NCBI GenBank assembly: GCA_965153355.1
Contig: OZ231126.1
Span: forward strand, 16,616,001 to 16,680,000
Direction of reading: 5' to 3'
Source of the DNA: Flaccisagitta enflata
Lineage: Eukaryota; Chaetognatha; Sagittoidea; Aphragmophora
Length of the DNA: 64,000 nt
Positions 43,901 to 53,201 of this stretch are shown here, in pieces (position 1 is the stretch's first letter; the number at the start of each line of letters is the position of its first letter). The translations under genes were made by a program, and so were the position numbers. The notes under the pieces were generated by a model. It saw only the letters and a program-made list of their open reading frames with translations. It ran no database searches and had not been told where the DNA came from.

Positions 43901-46900
43901 CGTCGATCTTGTTGGCCGTGCTTCCTCTCCCACTTCCGTGAACCAACTTTCTTTTTCCACTCGATTAAACCCTTTCATCGTCTTAAACACTTCAATCACA
44001 TCTCCCCTTCTCCTCCTCTCTCTTAGTGTCGTCAGTCCTACATCCTGCAGCTTCTCCTCATAGGAAGACCCTTTTACATCTGACAGCGATCTAATCATTC
44101 TCTCTTGCACCTTCTCGACAGTTTTTACATCTGCTTCCGTCCATGGACACCATGCTGCAGCCGCGCACTCGATCTTTGGCCTGACAAAGGTTTTGTAGAG
44201 AGGAATAACGAAATCTTTTTTCCGATAATGGAAGGCACGTTGCAGCTGTCCAAGCGCGAAGTTTGCAGCCTTGGCCGCTGCTGCACATTGCTTCGTCGGT
44301 TTCATAGTGACCTCTGTCCACACACCCAAATCTTTCTCTTCGTTGGCCTCCATGATCTCAATTCCGTTCATGACATACCTTTGTTTAGGGTTCTTCCTCC
44401 CGAAGTGGAGCACCTTGCACTTTTTGACGTTAAACGCCATTCCCCAACGGTTCGCCCATTCTGCCAGTCGGTTAATCATCCTTTGCATTTCCTCCGCATC
44501 CTTCAGCGATTCGATTAGTTTCGCCACCTTCGTATCGTCGGCAAATTTCCTCAAGAACGCTTGGATTGTTTCGTCGTCGATGTCGTCTATGAACAGGTCG
44601 AAAAGGATTCCACCTAGAACCGAACCCTGCACCACACTGCTTATGACATCAACCCAATCAGAAAACTCCCCTTCAACTCTTACTCGTTGTTTCCTTCCGC
44701 GTAACCAGTCTTTCAACCACTCGAGCACTTCACCCGTCACACCAAATTCCTGCAGCTTCACTACCAAACGTGCGTGACATACCTTGTCGAAGGCTTTACT
44801 GAAATCCAAGTAAAGTACATCGAATGATTTTCCTTCGTCCCACCATTTGGTCGTTACGTCAAAGAATTCGATCAGGTTGGTTTGGACGGACCTCCCCGTT
44901 CTGAAACCATGTTGTGAGTTCGACAATAGATTATTCCTTTCAATGTGATTGACCAAATGCTTCTTGACGATCCGTTCCATCATCTTCCCTATAACATTTG
45001 TTAGGCTTACCGGCCTATAATTACCCGGTTCACTTTTTTTTCCTTTCTTGAAAATCGGCGTCACGTTGGCCAGTCTCCAGTCATCCGGAATTCTCGATTC
45101 TTTTATCGACTTCTGGAAAATAATAGTGATTGGGGTAATTAGTTGGTGTTTCAATTCTTTTATAACTCTCGGTGGTATTTTGTCCGGTCCTGCAGCTGAG
45201 TCCTCCTTCAGCCCGTCAATTGCCTCTCCTACACAATTTTCAGTCACCAAAATCTCTTCTAGGACACCCCCTCCTCCTCCTCCTTCAACTCCTCCTCCCC
45301 TTTGCCTCGCTTCCGGCACTTCTCCATCTGTCCTCGTGAATACGGATGCGTAATACTCGTTCAAGATCCGCGCTTGTTCCCTTGGTTCAACCACAACTAC
45401 GTCGTCATGTACCAGGGGCCCAATCTTATTTTTCGTTACTTTTGCCCGATTTAGATGCGAGTAATAAAGTTTCGGGTTTGTCTTTCTATTCTTCATGATG
45501 TTTCTTTCTACTTCGTTCTTTCTGTTTCTTATTTTCTTCTTCAGCTCCGTCACCTTCTTTTTGTATTCTTCTTTTTCTTGGCTTCTTCCTGTTCCTTTCC
45601 ATTTTCTCCATGCTTTCCTTTTTTCTTCGATTTTTTTCTGGATTTCGCGATTGAACCAAGGCGGTTCATTGTTCTTCCGCGGTTTTTTCATTGGGATATG
45701 GGTCTGCATCACTGCTTTAACTTTATCCCTCATCACCTCCCATGCCTCATTCACATTCATGTCTCTCATCAACCCTCTCCAGTCATTCTTGTCAAGCGTC
45801 GCTCGCATCTCTATAAAATTTGCGCGTTTGTAATTTGGACGTACACGTTTTTCTTTTTCGTTCTTTTCATTGATCGCCATTTCAAATGTTACAATATCGT
45901 GGTCGCTTTTACCAATGCGGCCTTCCGTTTTGACCTCCCTAATCAGTCCTTCGCGGTTGCTAAGGATCAGATCTAGGGTATGCCCGCTTACGTGAGTTGG
46001 TTCCGTGACGAGTTGCTCCATGAACATATCCGCCGTCGTTTCGTAGAACTCGCGACTTCGTGCTCCACTTGTTCCGTTCTCCCAATCGATATCTGGGTAA
46101 TTGAAATCACCTATCAATACGTTAGTTCCCGTGAGTCCGGCCATCCAGTTACAAAGCGCCTCATCATTCACGCGACTTGAATTGGGCGATCTATATACTA
46201 CACTTAATCCGATATTTTCATTTCCATTCTTAATTTTAACCAATACAGCTTGGTTGAAAGTAGTGTCAATGTCCAATTGCCACGCGACTACATATTTTTT
46301 TGCATACACGAGGATCCCTCCTCCTCTTCCTCCTTCAGTGTCATTCCGGTCACTTCTTGCCACTATCTCGTACTCTTCTAAAGTCAGCAAAGCATCCCCT
46401 ATAGCGTCGTTAGTCCATGTTTCTGTTAACGCGACTAAATCCGGTTTCATAACTGATACCAATGCCCTCAGTTCGTTTATCTTGTTAACGATGCTCTGAG
46501 CGTTCATCATCACCACTTTCAAGCTCTCCTTGCCCCTTCCTCCTTCCATGCCAGTTTCCTCCTTCCTTTCCTTCCCACCATCATCCACTTTCCCTCCTTT
46601 CCCTCGTCCCTTGCCTCCGCCGTCTTTTCGTCCGCCTCCTTCCTCAGCCTTTCCACCGTTTTCCTGTCCTCTTCCCGTTCCTTTGGGGTCATGTCTGGTG
46701 CCACATACACATTCCTCCATCCTTGCTTCCGCGTCTCCTCGTCTTCCACCTTGACAATGAGCGGTCTCGGCTTGTCCGCTTCCGTTCGTTTTTTCCCAGC
46801 TCGGAACTTGACCTCGATCGCCCCCGTCGCCTGCACCTCCAGCGCTTCGACCACATCGTTCGTCTTCGCAACGTCGTCGGCTTTTCTCTCTCCGTCTGTC

Positions 46901-49900
46901 GTCTTCTCGGATTCCGGGATTCCATAGATGACGATGTTCGCGCTCCTGCTCTCCTTCTCTTTTGTCTCAGCCGCGATTTCCTCCTTTGCCCCTTGTATCG
47001 CTTTCTCCATCCCTGACTCCATCTCTTTCTCCATATCCCCCATTTTACAAGTCACCTGTTCGGATTTGTCCTCCTGTCTTGCGATTCTTGCCGTCAGGTT
47101 CTTGATCTCGAGTTGCGCGATCTGCAGCAGGTGTCTCAACTCCTTCGTCTCGTTCTTGACGTCTTGAATGTACTTGTTATGCAGCGAGATGATCTTGCGG
47201 CAAATGGTGCATAAGAACGCCGATCCTCCACCAATCTTGTTCATCTTGTCGCACGTGTCGATGAACTCGGCTGTCATGCCGTTGATGCATTTCGCGTGGA
47301 ACCAGAAGGTGCAGTAACCGCAGATGATGCTTGTGCCGGATTTACACTCCGTCATGCATTTCCCACATGGGTTTTTGACCTTTTTCTCCTTTGCTCTTGT
47401 TGAGGATCTCGCCGGACCACTCGGGAAGTCCATCATGGGCGGTTCCTCATCGTTGTCGTCGCTGTCATCATCTTCCTCGTCGTCGCGGAACACGGCAGAT
47501 TCGGTTCTTTCTTTGTCTTTACTCATGATCGACTAGAAACCAGCGTCGTCGTATCGCGTTGTTGCCGTACTGCGTTGTTGCCGTACTGCGTTGTTGCCGT
47601 GCCGCGTTGTTGCCGTACCGCGTTGTTGCCGTACCGCGTCGTTGCCGTACCGCGTCGTTGCCGTACCGCGTCGTTGCCGTACCGCGTCGTTGCCGTACCG
47701 CTTCGTTGCCGTACCGCGTCGTCGCCGTACCGTGTCGTCGCCCACGTTTTACAATGTCACTGGGTTCGAGTCTCAACTTTTTTCAATTCGAGTCTTTACA
47801 CATTTGACATTTGAGTTTTTGTCAGAGAAGCTCATTGAGTTTCTTTTTAGCATAAATTGTCCGCGTGTTGTTTTGAACGTCGGTCCTCCCGCCCGAGATC
47901 AAATTATCTCCCAGGGCCTTCGTTTAAATCAATACCTGACAACTTAAACAAGTGAAGTAGTAGAAAGTAGCTGGGTAGTAGAAAGTAGCCGGGTCAGACT
48001 GAGTAGCCGGGTCAGACTGAGTAGCCGGGTCAGACTGAGTAGCCGGGTCAGACTGAGTAGCCGGGTCAGACTGAGTAGCCGGGTCAGACTGAGTAGCCGG
48101 GTCAGACTGAGTAGCCGGGTCAGAAACCAAATAGACTACAGTCGAGGACTGTTGTTTTTAAGCTTTTCTGTCTCTTCTTTTCTCTGTCTCTTCTTTTTTT
48201 CTGTCTCTTCTTTTTTTTCTGTCTCTTCTTTTTTTCTGTCTCTTCTTCTTTTCTGTCTCTTCTTTTTACTGTCTCTTCTTTTTTTCTGTCTCTTCCTTTT
48301 TTTCTGTCTCTTCTTTTTTTCTGTCTCTACTTTTTTTCTGTCTCTTCTTTTTTTCTGTCTCTTCTTTTTACTGTCTCTTCTTTTTTTCTGTCTCTTCCTT
48401 TTTTTCTGTCTCTTCTTTTTACTGTCTCTTCTTTTTTTCTGTCTCTTCTTTTTTTCTGTCTCTTCCTTTTTTCTGTCGCTTCTTTATTTCTGTCGCTTCT
48501 TTATTTCTCTCCCTTTTTTATATCCCTTTTTGATATGACTTTGCCATCGTGTGAATATCATGTCTCTGGAATAAATCCATTTGTTAATTCCTAAATTCTC
48601 TCCCTTCTTTTTTTTCTGTCCCTTCTTTTTTTCTGTCCCTACTTTTTTTTTCCTTTTGGGCAGCGGCACACATATGGAGAATTTCCTCCTCCTTCCTCTC
48701 CGTACCCCCCCCCTCCCCCCAGCCTCCAGGCCCATTTCTCAGCCTCCAGGCCCATATCCCAGCCTCGAGGCCCAAATACCACCCTCAAGGCCCAAATCCC
48801 AAGACCCAAATCCCAATCCCAAGGCCCAGATTCCACTTTCTAGGGATTTGGGCCCCAAGACTGGGATTTAGGCTGGGATATGGGCCTCCAGGCTGAGATA
48901 TGGGCCTGGAGGCTGGGGGAGGGGAGGTGCGGAGGAGAAGGAGGAGGAGAAAATTCCCCATATGTGTCAAAGCATAGGTCATCGAACCCTTCGGGGCCGG
49001 TGCCCTGCTCCCCCCTCAACTTCAACCACAACCTACTTAAGCAGGGCACGGGTACCGCTGACCATCTTACGCTTTTACGACTTTCTTTTTTCCTGTCTCT
49101 TTTTTCTGTCTTTCCTTCTTTTTTTCTTTCTCTTCTTTTTTTCTGTCTCTACTTTATTTCTGTCTCTACTTTATTTCTGTCTCTTCTTTATTTCTGTCCC
49201 TTTTTCTTTCTTTCTTTTATTTTTATTTTTTTTTTTGCTTCTATCTTCCTCTTTACTTTTGTGTTTTTACAGAGATGCGATTCATTGGTTGGGTGAGGAA
49301 GGAGAATTCAAGCTGCAAAATCCAGAACTCGTCGCGCAAATGTGGGGTCAAAGAAAAAACAAACCAACCATGAACTACGACAAACTCTCGCGGGCTCTTC
49401 GTTACTACTACGATGGAGACATGATCACCAAAGTTCAAGGAAAGAGGTTCGTATAAGAGTGTACGTAAAAACTGAACTTTGACATGGTTGATTTACAAAT
49501 TGGTGGTAATTTGGCACAGTATTTTGAACACAGTATTACTGTAGCATCCTATTTGAACCCGTTTTGAACCACTATGGTTTACCATTTTAGATTCGTTTAC
49601 AAGTTTGTTTGCGACTTGAAGACACTCCTCGGCTACAGTCCTAAAGAGCTCGCGTCTCTTGTGCAAGAGTGTGCCGCGAAAAAAGCCGCCAAATCGGCGG
49701 AATTGAGAATCAGGTAATTTGCATTGGCATGTCGCGAGGTTGATTCTTAGAGGTTGCGTGGTTAATCAAGTCGCTTGCTGTGATGTAGTCGCCCATTTCT
49801 GTTACCTTGCAAATGAACTGGTACCAAAAGTAACCTAAGAAACGATCGAATGTCGGGGATCATGGGTGGACGGATGGACCAAACAATAATCAGTTAACCA

Positions 49901-50489
49901 TCCGACAAGAACCATGAGTGATGATGAGTTGCCTTATTTTTCCCACGAGGAGGTCGAGTCTTGGTCTAGGCGCCGACGCTCTGAATGATTTTTCCGCGGA
50001 AACTGAGGAAGACGACGGAGACGATGATGCGGCTTCCATCGCCCTTCAAACGGCCGTCAACAATTTATCCCAGCTTAGCGCTTCGGTAATTCATCCTCCT
50101 TTATATCCTTATTAAGTTTTATAATCAATATTTATTTATTTGTATTCTTTTACTCAGTTCGAATTTCATGATAGTTTTCTCTCGTTGGTTATTGTTTACT
50201 CGCTTGACAGTCTGTGTTCTTGATACGACTGTGTGCACAATTTCATAATTATACCATGATCTCACTTCAGGGTGGTCACGTCGCTGGATTTGTCCCGTCG
50301 TCGACTTCCTCGTCCCCCTCAACTATGGTGCCTTCTTCATCCTCTTCCTTTTCCTCGCTGCCTTCCGCTTCTCCCGCCTCGATGCCTTCCTTCGCCGCTT
50401 CTTCCGGACCTCGAATCCTCGTCCGTCGGCCCGTCAACGTTTCCACTTTATCGTCGTTCTCGAGTTCCATTGTAGACGACGTCGATTGA
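37922..50489 (+). CDS. GABPA: GA-binding protein alpha (ETS transcription factor), complete, 676 aa
   Basis: Exons 37922-38112, 38205-38326, 38440-38537, 38928-39020, 39110-39371, 39455-39618, 39744-39873, 40030-40348, 49273-49446, 49591-49713, 49950-50085 and 50271-50489; all phases join. Residues ~107-200 form the GABP-alpha N-terminal ubiquitin-like domain ([30 protein letters not shown]). The phrase [20 protein letters not shown] follows, then a PNT/SAM domain to about 330 ([28 protein letters not shown]). The ETS domain is about 441-527 ([42 protein letters not shown]). An acidic segment and Ser/Pro-rich tail end in a stop. GABPA binds GGAA sites with GABP-beta and drives nuclear-encoded mitochondrial genes. 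The vertebrate protein is 454 aa; the extra length is low-complexity N-terminus, Asn-rich linker and tail. Exon 11 has a NAGNAG acceptor (49949/49952). ATTAAA at 51125 and 51140. Confidence 0.96.
38583..38868 (-). mobile_element. Hairpin-GGTC family, AAGTGCGTCC subfamily, in GABPA intron 3
   Basis: From AGGCCAAGTTAAGGCC with third arm AAGTGCGCCTCGC, through a GAAT microsatellite and GACC/AACC units, to the hairpin AAGTGCGAGGACGCACTT and TTTT-rich flank (reverse orientation). Homologous interior to 28135-28400. Confidence 0.8.
40453..40735 (+). mobile_element. Hairpin-GGTC family, two partial copies
   Basis: First copy: GTTGCGGACACGTAAAGTTC, then GTCGGTACG and GTCC units, with a variant end GATAATGTGACCCCGCGTCA near 40590. 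Second: hairpin GTCGCTTGCCAAGCGACTCT followed by ATAAGAGGGTGTGTCCG from 40629. The GTGACCCCGCGTCACTTGC variant end also occurs at 56768. Confidence 0.6.
40740..40885. repeat. CTGTCTCTTCTTTTTTT array, left part
   Basis: Degenerate ~17-bp units. The same array resumes at 48160, so the 7.3 kb between has been inserted into it. Confidence 0.8.
41095..41440. repeat. 167-bp tandem repeat
   Basis: TAGTAATATTAATTCCT and GACTTGTGCAATTTACATAG recur at 41095 and 41262, with a third partial start near 41436. Confidence 0.85.
41509..43110 (+). mobile_element. GTCCGCGACGG element with internal ~300-bp satellite, copy 2
   Basis: Same head, units and tail as 35979-37605 in the same orientation. Several one-base deletions are visible in the units. 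The terminal arm is degraded (TTCCGCGGGACCCAG). Followed by an AT homopolymer region at 43105-43235. Confidence 0.8.
43239..43560. repeat. 18-bp satellite GTAGCCGGGTCAGACTGA, about 18 copies
   Basis: Highly homogeneous (only a few GTATCC variants), ending in AGTAGAGTAGAGTAG at the 3' end of the LINE. The same satellite in the same orientation flanks the other side of the LINE at 47976-48123. Confidence 0.97.
43673..46720 (-). CDS. CR1/L2-like LINE ORF2: endonuclease-reverse transcriptase, 1015 aa, intact
   Basis: Single open frame. The APE-type endonuclease covers residues ~67-285: ALTETW (E100), [11 protein letters not shown] (D205, N207) and SDHDIV (D273, H274). A spacer follows. The reverse transcriptase is ~510-810: [42 protein letters not shown] (638-649), VVQGSVLGG and the catalytic FADDT (726-730). 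The C-terminus has [26 protein letters not shown], typical of this clade. Overlaps ORF1 by about 200 nt in another frame. No stops or missing catalytic residues seen, so it may be active. It lies antisense in GABPA intron 8. Confidence 0.93.
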   Translation of the reverse strand: MEECVCGTRHDPKGTGRGQENGGKAEEGGGRKDGGGKGRGKGGKVDDGGKERKEETGMEGGRGKESLKVVMMNAQSIVNKINELRALVSVMKPDLVALTETWTNDAIGDALLTLEEYEIVARSDRNDTEGGRGGGILVYAKKYVVAWQLDIDTTFNQAVLVKIKNGNENIGLSVVYRSPNSSRVNDEALCNWMAGLTGTNVLIGDFNYPDIDWENGTSGARSREFYETTADMFMEQLVTEPTHVSGHTLDLILSNREGLIREVKTEGRIGKSDHDIVTFEMAINEKNEKEKRVRPNYKRANFIEMRATLDKNDWRGLMRDMNVNEAWEVMRDKVKAVMQTHIPMKKPRKNNEPPWFNREIQKKIEEKRKAWRKWKGTGRSQEKEEYKKKVTELKKKIRNRKNEVERNIMKNRKTNPKLYYSHLNRAKVTKNKIGPLVHDDVVVVEPREQARILNEYYASVFTRTDGEVPEARQRGGGVEGGGGGGVLEEILVTENCVGEAIDGLKEDSAAGPDKIPPRVIKELKHQLITPITIIFQKSIKESRIPDDWRLANVTPIFKKGKKSEPGNYRPVSLTNVIGKMMERIVKKHLVNHIERNNLLSNSQHGFRTGRSVQTNLIEFFDVTTKWWDEGKSFDVLYLDFSKAFDKVCHARLVVKLQEFGVTGEVLEWLKDWLRGRKQRVRVEGEFSDWVDVISSVVQGSVLGGILFDLFIDDIDDETIQAFLRKFADDTKVAKLIESLKDAEEMQRMINRLAEWANRWGMAFNVKKCKVLHFGRKNPKQRYVMNGIEIMEANEEKDLGVWTEVTMKPTKQCAAAAKAANFALGQLQRAFHYRKKDFVIPLYKTFVRPKIECAAAAWCPWTEADVKTVEKVQERMIRSLSDVKGSSYEEKLQDVGLTTLRERRRRGDVIEVFKTMKGFNRVEKESWFTEVGEEARPTRSTVNITEEGEVRKEHVLKVERARLEVRRNFFTVRAAKLWNALPDGTKKVTSINSFKNSYDKWRKNTPEAAGGEENAE
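46519..47526 (-). CDS. LINE ORF1 with PHD-type zinc finger, 335 aa
   Basis: Acidic N-terminus, then a PHD-like finger at residues ~52-110: [20 protein letters not shown] and CTICRK, giving Cys4-His-Cys3 spacing. A coiled coil follows ([20 protein letters not shown]), then an RRM/trimerisation-like region starting [11 protein letters not shown] and a basic tail. PHD-bearing ORF1 is known from CR1-like retrotransposons and presumably binds RNA or chromatin. The ATG at 47526 follows a tandem-repeat leader; ORF2 starts within its end. Confidence 0.9.
   Translation of the reverse strand: MSKDKERTESAVFRDDEEDDDSDDNDEEPPMMDFPSGPARSSTRAKEKKVKNPCGKCMTECKSGTSIICGYCTFWFHAKCINGMTAEFIDTCDKMNKIGGGSAFLCTICRKIISLHNKYIQDVKNETKELRHLLQIAQLEIKNLTARIARQEDKSEQVTCKMGDMEKEMESGMEKAIQGAKEEIAAETKEKESRSANIVIYGIPESEKTTDGERKADDVAKTNDVVEALEVQATGAIEVKFRAGKKRTEADKPRPLIVKVEDEETRKQGWRNVYVAPDMTPKEREEDRKTVERLRKEADEKTAEARDEGKEGKWMMVGRKGRRKLAWKEEGARRA
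47540..47745 (-). repeat. 16-bp tandem repeats in the LINE 5' leader
   Basis: About 13 copies of CGTCGTTGCCGTACCG (plus sense) immediately upstream of ORF1. Position suggests 5' UTR or promoter monomers, as in some LINEs. Confidence 0.85.
47976..48123. repeat. 18-bp satellite GTAGCCGGGTCAGACTGA, second block
   Basis: Eight copies, same unit and orientation as 43239-43560, beyond the 5' side of the LINE. Confidence 0.95.
48160..48510. repeat. CTGTCTCTTCTTTTTTT array, right part
   Basis: About 20 units. It continues at 48600-48650 and 49085-49225 around the inverted-repeat module. Confidence 0.9.
48658..49080. mobile_element. GGGCAGCGGCC module, partly deleted left repeat
   Basis: Left GGGCAGCGGCACACATATGG and right CCATATGTGTC through TTCGGGGCCGGTGCCCTGC are complementary, with a deletion in the left copy. 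The interior holds units like AGCCTCCAGGCCCATATCCC arranged as an inverted pair. Ends with the shared block AAGCAGGGCACGGGTACCGC and TGACCATCTTACGC. In GABPA intron 8. Confidence 0.75.
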
Positions 50490-51240
50490 TCGTGACGCAC
50501 TCAACGCCTTATTTAGGTTTATGCTGATTTGAATAGCTGATTATGTATAAAACTCAATTCCGCGAACTCTTCTGTATTGTTCATTAGCAGTGTTCAGCGT
50601 TTGTCTTATCTTTTCCATCAATCACCGGCCCATGTCTTAAGCAGTAAAAAGAAGATGAAAGAACAGTTTTGTGTTCAGTATGCGAGTGCCATTTGATGTT
50701 ATTATCAAAGCAGCGTGTGGATATTGCACAATTTTGTTTGTGGACCGGATGGGTGTTTACTGTCGTTGCGCGTTGATTCGATCCTGTTCTTGAGTGTCTT
50801 TCTTCTGATTGCTTACGTTGAGATGATGTAAATGTATATTTGTTCCTCATGATTCTTTTTGCGACAAACCTTTCCGTGCCTCAATCATATTGATCGTAAG
50901 CGCAAATTTATGTCGTTAGATGTTATCGGTATGTATACTATCGAGCGCCCATCATCCTTTGGAGTCTCTTTCAGTTGCTGGATGTCAACCTTCGCTGACT
51001 AATTTCTTATGAGGTAAAACTGTAAAAGTTACAGTACGACGGTGCCAAAGACGACCTAGACTTGAGAATAGATTCTAAGTATTTTTATTTGATTATATAT
51101 ATAAAAGATTTGAGATTTATATTAATTAAAAGTTGTTTTATTAAAGAAATATAGTTGCCACTCTTTGATTTTGATTTGTGACTTGACTTTAAAGTTTTAT
51201 TTTATCAGATCAGGTAAAAAAAAATTCTTATAAAAAAAAA
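50490..51240 (+). other. Presumed GABPA 3' UTR and downstream sequence
   Basis: AT-rich unique sequence after the stop, with ATTAAA hexamers at 51125 and 51140 as possible polyadenylation signals. No gene seen. Confidence 0.5.
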
Positions 51241-51243
51241 TAA

Positions 51244-52085
51244 AGTTGGATACACGGCTACCCTAGTCGCGTGCGGGTGGGCAGGAGCAGTGCTGGAGAG
51301 GGTCATTAGAGCATCTGGGCAGGAGCCGTATGCTCAAAAAGATCAGAAAGTAACTAGTCATCCAAGGATCGCACATGGTCAGCGGTACCCGATGCCCTGC
51401 TAGGAGTGATCAGCTGAAGAAGTATAGTGATAGCAGGGCAGCGGCCCCAAAGGACCGATGTCCTGTAGGACACAGGGGTGAATTTCCAGACGTCCTTAGA
51501 AGGCACATTAAAGGGCTGACATGCTTGATTTTGAGCCTGACAAGGCTGATTTAGGGTATTAGAGAGCTAATTTTGGAGCTGAAAGGGCTGATTTTGGGCC
51601 TGAGAGGACTGGTTTTGGGCCTGACAGAGCTGATTTTGGGCTTGAGAGGGCTGATTTTGGGCTTGAGAGGGCTGATTTGGGGCTAATTTGGAGCTAATTT
51701 TGGAGCTGAAAGAGCTGATTTTGAGTCTGAGAGGGCTGATTTTGAGTCTGAGAGGGCTGATTTTGGGCCTGAGAGGGCTGATTTTGGGCTTGAGAGGGCT
51801 GATTTTGGGCTTGAGAGGGCTGATTTTGGGCCTGAGAGGGCTAGTTTTGGGCTTGAGAGGGCTGATTTTGGGCTTGAGAGGGCTGATTTGGGGTCTGAGA
51901 GGGGCCTTGGGGGGGGGGGACGTACGTACGGACGTACGGACGTACGGACGTACGTACGGACATCTGGAAATTCACCCCTGTGTCCTACAGGACATCGGCC
52001 CTTTGGGGCCGCTGCCCAAAAAGGGGACCGACTGACCAACCGATCGACGAACTGACATAGTGGGGTGTAGAGGCATATAGCATGT
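51244..52085 (-). mobile_element. Hairpin-GGTC element carrying a complete GGGCAGCGGCC module
   Basis: Outer element: GGATACACGGCTACCCTAGT, arm AGTCGCGTGCGGGTGGGC, then at the far end GACC units and GTGGGGTGTAGAGG. Inner module 51436-52017: repeats of about 60 bp (GGGCAGCGGCCCCAAAGGAC to CACAGGGGTGAATTTCCAGA) in perfect-looking inversion. They enclose an array of CTGATTTTGGGCCTGAGAGG units (51545-51900) and GACGTACG repeats. Confidence 0.85.
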
Positions 52086-53201
52086 TAATAAAAATCAAGT
52101 CAATTGTATTATTTTTATATATTTTTTGGAAAAGATAATTATGTAAATTGACATTGAATGAAATTTAAAATGGCCACAAATTTGTTTGGATAACTGATTT
52201 TTCTTTCCAAATTATGTGAAATTTTCTGCTCACCAACAGAAAAAGTAAAAACTTTATGTCCTGATAAAATCAAATTATTTAACTAAAATTTTTAACGAAA
52301 AAATATATTCATCAAGTAGAGAAATCTTTAATAGCATAGATCTTTAATTTTTCATAGATTGAATAAAATTAGAATATTTAAAATTCATCCTCCAATCTGT
52401 CATCTTCGCTCTAATCGTACTGTATCTGGAAAAGTTATCTCACAAGGCGATGTCTATGCTCGTCCTTCAATTGGGAAAGGATCCTCCCAGCGTGATTGGA
52501 AATTTCTCCATGCAAATCTCGAGTTTCGTCCCATTGTTCATTTTCTATTCATATCCAGCTCATCGCCTACATTTAGTTAGCAATATTTGGGCCAAGCTCG
52601 TTCTGCTTGTATGAATGGCTTTTATGAATTGTTGATAATGTACCTTATACGATCTCTTTTTTTCCCGCTTTGATTGGAGTTAAGATGAATATATCCATAC
52701 AGATGATGGGACAGTTGAGGTTTATTAGTAACTCAGAACGCACATGATTCCTTATGAACCATCCCAACAATCAAGGTTTACTGCCTAGGTTTGTAACTTG
52801 TTTCATGTCTTCGGTCCCCTGTTGAAGCCTGTCACCCCCCTTGCCTTCCACCACCCTCAAACATTAACCGAACTATCCTCCGTAGAACTAGTCCGCTCTC
52901 CTACTTAAGCCATACTGCCTAATTAGACATAGCATTCATTTCATGGTTAGATTTCGAATCTTTGGAAATTTTGGGAAGGTGTACAATTTCTAAGAAAATT
53001 ACGTGGTTGACAAAAATTGGCCTCTTTTATATTATCCGACGGAAGTTTTGTGAAATGTTGATCAAGTTTTCCTTTAAAAAGAAACTGTTGCGACTCTTTT
53101 GACCGTTTTGATCTTGGTTTTCATCCGTTTAGATTAAGTATTTACAACATCCGTGTCGTTAAGGAATCGTTTTTGGGGTCAGACTGTTGAACATTAGGAC
53201 A
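52086..53201. other. GABPA-RPN2 intergenic spacer
   Basis: 52250-52440 is homologous to 11260-11370, a dispersed repeat. The remainder is unique and should contain the RPN2 promoter. No core promoter motif stands out. Confidence 0.5.

Larger units (their letters stand above)
40888..48153 (+). mobile_element. 7.3-kb composite insertion with GTCCTCGACG hairpin end, in GABPA intron 8
   Basis: The left end has a hairpin with arms GTCCTCGACG and CGTCGAGGAC followed by TATAACATAGCC and a GTC-repeat. The right end near 48138-48153 carries the third arm CAGTCGAGGACTG. A CTGTCTCTTC array lies on both sides. Nested inside are a ~167-bp tandem repeat (41095-41435), satellite element copy 2, 18-bp arrays and a LINE. 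Boundaries are inferred from end motifs and the split array. Confidence 0.6.

Noticed and set aside
47519-47807. ORFs on both strands reading TATTRYGN or VVAVPRRC
   Set aside because: Translations of the 16-bp leader array of the LINE.
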